Source of the DNA: JAWSVE01 sp050633885
Lineage (GTDB): Bacteria > Pseudomonadota > Gammaproteobacteria > Pseudomonadales > Cellvibrionaceae
DNA: 64,000 bases
Reading direction: 5' to 3'
NCBI GenBank assembly: GCA_050633885.1
Contig: JBOEHK010000006.1
Span: 364,933-428,932, forward strand
Below, one piece after another: positions 61,867 to 64,000 of the stretch. Under the pieces are notes generated by a model that saw only the letters and a program-made list of their open reading frames with translations, was not told the origin of the DNA and ran no database searches. How positions within the stretch are numbered: the stretch's first letter is position 1; every line of letters begins with the position of its first letter. Position numbers and translations under genes: made by a program.

Positions 61867-62477
61867 CCCAACATCTCCTCAACCTTCTTGAGTGCCGCGA
61901 CAGTCACAAGAACCTTCTCAAAACGAACTAAACTGACCGGATCAAGACCTTGAACATCACGCACATCTACCTTGTGAAGGTTACGAGAAGCAAGATATAA
62001 ATTTTCGTTAACATCATCAGTCAAAATTAAAACATCTGACAACTGAAGTTCTGATAACTTCTGAACCAAACCTTTAGTTTTAGGCTGCTCAACATCAAAA
62101 CTCTCAACAACAACCAAACGCTCTAGGCGATTCAACTCAGACAAAATGCATCGTAAAGCTGCACGATACATTTTCTTATTAATTTTTTGCTGAAAGTCAC
62201 GCGGCTGAGCAGCAAAGGTGACACCGCCGCTGCGCCAAATTGGACTTCTTATAGTTCCCGCTCGCGCTCGACCAGTACCTTTTTGCCTCCATGGCTTTTT
62301 ACCACCACCAGAAACCGCTGCGCGATTCTTTTGAGCCTTACTTCCTTGGCGACCACCTGCCATATAAGCAGTGATGGCTTGATGCACTAAATCTTGATTA
62401 AACTCTGTTCCGAACGCCGCTTCAGAGACACTAACAGTGCCTTTGCTGCCACTAGGCGTCGCTATACTTAATTCCAT
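61863..62477 (-). CDS. rplD: 50S ribosomal protein L4
   Basis: L4 has a globular domain on the 50S surface and a loop reaching the tunnel constriction; in E. coli it also represses the S10 operon. The 204-residue protein keeps the loop K-P-W-R-Q-K-G-T-G-R-A-R-A-G-T (about 61-75), the erythromycin-relevant region, without change. It follows rplC by 18 bases. Confidence 0.98.
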   Translation of the reverse strand: MELSIATPSGSKGTVSVSEAAFGTEFNQDLVHQAITAYMAGGRQGSKAQKNRAAVSGGGKKPWRQKGTGRARAGTIRSPIWRSGGVTFAAQPRDFQQKINKKMYRAALRCILSELNRLERLVVVESFDVEQPKTKGLVQKLSELQLSDVLILTDDVNENLYLASRNLHKVDVRDVQGLDPVSLVRFEKVLVTVAALKKVEEMLG

Positions 62478-62495
62478 AGTCGATTCCTCTAGCTA

Positions 62496-63155
62496 CTAGG
62501 CTTTAGCTGATGCTTTGCGGTTTATCATCTTCACAGCTGGACGGATTATCACCTCACCGCCCGGCGCACCAGGAATAGCACCCTTAACAAGTAGCAGGTT
62601 ACGCTCAGCGTCGACCTTAACCACTTCAAGATTCTGAACTGTTACTCGCTCAGAACCCATATGACCAGCCATCTTCTTGCCCTTGAACACACGACCAGGC
62701 GTCTGACACTGACCGATTGAACCAGGAGCACGATGAGACAATGAATTACCATGCGTTGCGTCTTGCATACTGAAATTCCAACGCTTTATCACGCCAGCAA
62801 AGCCCTTACCTTTCGAAGAACCAATTACATCAACTATCTGACCAGATTCAAAAGAAGAGACCGTCAACTCACCACCCACTGTGAACTCATCAACGACATC
62901 ACAGCGGAGCTCGACAATGGAAGAGCCAGCCTCAGAACTTGCTTTAGAGAAATGCCCAGCTGCTGCCTTCACAACACGAGACGGACGACGCGAACCAACA
63001 GTTACCTGAACAGCAGAATAACCATCTGTTTCAACATTTTTTACCTGAGTGATACGGTTTGGAGAAACCTCGATCACAGAGACAGGAATGGAGACACCCT
63101 CGTCAGAAAAAACGCGGGTCATGCCACTTTTGCGGCCGACTATACCTATAGTCAT
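62496..63155 (-). CDS. rplC: 50S ribosomal protein L3
   Basis: L3 starts 23S rRNA folding and reaches the peptidyl-transferase centre. The 219-residue protein (E. coli 209) begins M-T-I-G-I-V-G-R-K-S-G-M-T and has the H-G-N-S-x-S-H-R-A-P-G-S-I-G-Q loop (about 136-150) with the methylatable Gln region intact. It follows rpsJ by 129 bases, a longer gap than usual. Confidence 0.98.
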   Translation of the reverse strand: MTIGIVGRKSGMTRVFSDEGVSIPVSVIEVSPNRITQVKNVETDGYSAVQVTVGSRRPSRVVKAAAGHFSKASSEAGSSIVELRCDVVDEFTVGGELTVSSFESGQIVDVIGSSKGKGFAGVIKRWNFSMQDATHGNSLSHRAPGSIGQCQTPGRVFKGKKMAGHMGSERVTVQNLEVVKVDAERNLLLVKGAIPGAPGGEVIIRPAVKMINRKASAKA

Positions 63156-63284
63156 GATTTTTAACCTCTCAGTGTACGGGGCTTTAACCCGCTATGGCCG
63201 CCCATTTCAGAGCGTTACACAAAACCAGATTCCTGGCGATTACTCGGCTTATCGTTCGTGCAGCCGAAATACCCTTTAAAACTA

Positions 63285-63596
63285 TTAACCTAAACTAATT
63301 TGAACCTCTACACCTGCAGCCAGATCTAACTTCATCAAAGCATCAACAGTTTTTTCTGTAGGCTCAACAATATCCATCATCCGCTTATGCGTGCGGATCT
63401 CGTATTGATCTCTTGCATCTTTGTTTACATGAGGAGAAATCAATACAGTAAATCGCTCTTTACGAGTTGGCAATGGAATAGGTCCACGTATCTGTGCTCC
63501 AGTACGCTTTGCTGTTTCCACAATCTCTTCTGCAGAAGCATCAATGAGCTTATGATCAAAGGCTTTCAATCGAATTCTGATGCGCTGACTCTGCAT
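63285..63596 (-). CDS. rpsJ: 30S ribosomal protein S10 (NusE)
   Basis: S10 has roles in the 30S head and, as NusE, in transcription antitermination and NusG-mediated coupling. The 103-residue sequence begins M-Q-S-Q-R-I-R-I-R-L-K-A-F-D-H and has the conserved G-P-I-P-L-P-T and H-V-N-K-D-A-R-D-Q-Y-E-I-R-T-H. It is the first gene of the superoperon, about 75 bases after the promoter's -10 box. Confidence 0.98.
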   Translation of the reverse strand: MQSQRIRIRLKAFDHKLIDASAEEIVETAKRTGAQIRGPIPLPTRKERFTVLISPHVNKDARDQYEIRTHKRMMDIVEPTEKTVDALMKLDLAAGVEVQISLG

Positions 63597-63629
63597 TTTT
63601 TATCCAAACTCCGAAACTATTTGTTTAAA

Positions 63630-63656
63630 ACCAGACATTTACTTTTGGGGTCTGGT
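63630..63656 (-). promoter_or_regulatory. Leader hairpin of the S10 operon
   Basis: In the minus-strand leader ACCAGAC (63656-63650) pairs with GTCTGGT (63636-63630) over a 13-base loop and is followed by TTTAAAC. It starts within about ten bases of the expected transcription start and resembles a weak attenuator. Whether L4 acts on it, as on the longer E. coli leader, is unknown. Confidence 0.45.
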
Positions 63657-63669
63657 AAAAGGAGGCGGA

Positions 63670-63698
63670 ATTTTAATGACACACCTCATATGTGTCAA
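63670..63698 (-). promoter_or_regulatory. Near-consensus sigma-70 promoter of the S10-spc-alpha operon
   Basis: On the minus strand TTGACA (63698-63693) is followed by exactly 17 bases and TAAAAT (63675-63670). The -35 is perfect and the -10 matches five of six. A 7-bp inverted repeat, TGACACA (63677-63683) with TGTGTCA (63691-63697), overlaps the spacer and -35 and could bind a regulator. Transcription would start near 63662. Confidence 0.8.
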
Positions 63699-63791
63699 GC
63701 GTATTAAGTAGATATTTATAAACAATTACTTAACACGCTCTTTTTTCAAGCCTTATTAACCAGAGAGACTTAACACCACATCCTTCCCACC

Positions 63792-63820
63792 AAAAAAGGG
63801 AAGCCCATGCCTCCCTTTTT
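63792..63820 (-). terminator. Terminator of tuf
   Basis: AAAAAGGGA (63793-63801) and TCCCTTTTT (63812-63820) form the main stem, with an inner GC/GC pair and one mismatch. It lies about 32 bases after the tuf stop and separates tuf from the S10 promoter. Confidence 0.8.
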
Positions 63821-63851
63821 CTCTGTCGATTAATAGCGGAATGCTTCTGCC

Positions 63852-64000
63852 CTACTCAACAACTTTAGAGACAACACCAGCACCAACAGTTCGGCCGCCT
63901 TCTCGAATCGCAAAGCGAAGACCCTCTTCCATTGCGATTGGCGCAATCAATGTCACAACCATCGATACGTTATCTCCCGGCATTACCATCTCTACACCTT
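63852..64000 (-). CDS. tuf: Elongation factor Tu, C-terminal end only
   Basis: The last 49 codons of EF-Tu, which brings aminoacyl-tRNA to the ribosome, are present before the TAG at 63852. They read G-V-E-M-V-M-P-G-D-N-V ... E-E-G-L-R-F-A-I-R-E-G-G-R-T-V-G-A-G-V-V, the invariant domain 3 ending. The gene is cut by the window edge. It is presumably the last gene of the str operon (rpsL-rpsG-fusA-tuf). Confidence 0.97.
   Translation of the reverse strand, partial: GVEMVMPGDNVSMVVTLIAPIAMEEGLRFAIREGGRTVGAGVVSKVVE

Overview
This is a 64-kb piece of a gammaproteobacterial chromosome, moderately AT-rich by eye. Gene order and protein sequences place it near the Pseudomonas/Cellvibrionales branch, probably a marine Cellvibrionales- or Spongiibacteraceae-like organism. 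Two syntenic blocks support this: hpf-ptsN-rapZ-ptsO ... darP-yhdP-rng-maf-mreDCB-gatCAB on the left, and ssb-MFS ... uvrA ... rplQ-rpoA-(spc)-(S10)-tuf on the right. The genus is inference from remembered family resemblance; no 16S rRNA or tRNA gene was recognised. I saw no IS element, prophage or CRISPR array.

Left third (1-21 kb). The window opens in the last codons of hpf, followed by the nitrogen-PTS genes ptsN, rapZ and ptsO, then the magnesium channel mgtE and ribosome-assembly factor darP. On the minus strand come yhdP, rng, maf and the cell-shape genes mreD, mreC and mreB. mreC appears to start at a rare ATT codon. The divergent gatCAB genes make the amidotransferase for indirect tRNA aminoacylation. 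A PA4642-type small protein, cysZ, a glycine-heptad lipoprotein and the RNA helicase rhlB follow.

Middle (21-34 kb). This part is accessory: a DoxX membrane protein behind a palindromic operator-like site, a secreted two-domain alpha/beta-hydrolase, the ABC-F protein Uup, a two-gene TAXI-TRAP transporter, and a minus-strand cassette of porin, FMN-binding protein and PepSY membrane protein behind Fur-box-like sequence. The cassette looks like an iron-regulated envelope electron-transfer or ferric-reduction system. ssb and a YajR-like MFS transporter come next.

The 34-43 kb segment separates ssb/MFS from uvrA, which are close neighbours in Pseudomonas. It holds a CsgD/VpsT-like regulator, a RibH2-type lumazine synthase under a clear FMN riboswitch, a DUF4105 membrane-anchored protein, a second elongation factor G (EF-G2), a flavodoxin-fold reductase, and an SDR plus two alpha/beta-hydrolases, one of which has lost its nucleophile serine. 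After uvrA come a lipid A acyltransferase, a beta-carbonic anhydrase, outer-membrane phospholipase A and a small unknown protein.

Right third (49.5-64 kb). This is the complete S10-spc-alpha ribosomal superoperon on the minus strand (rpsJ to rplQ, with secY and rpoA). It has a near-consensus promoter upstream of rpsJ and a strong terminator after rplQ. The window ends in the C-terminal codons of tuf. Most of the window is conserved housekeeping; the best candidates for new biology are the Fur/porin/flavoprotein cassette, the secreted hydrolase, the serine-less hydrolase, the glycine-heptad lipoprotein and the mreC ATT start.
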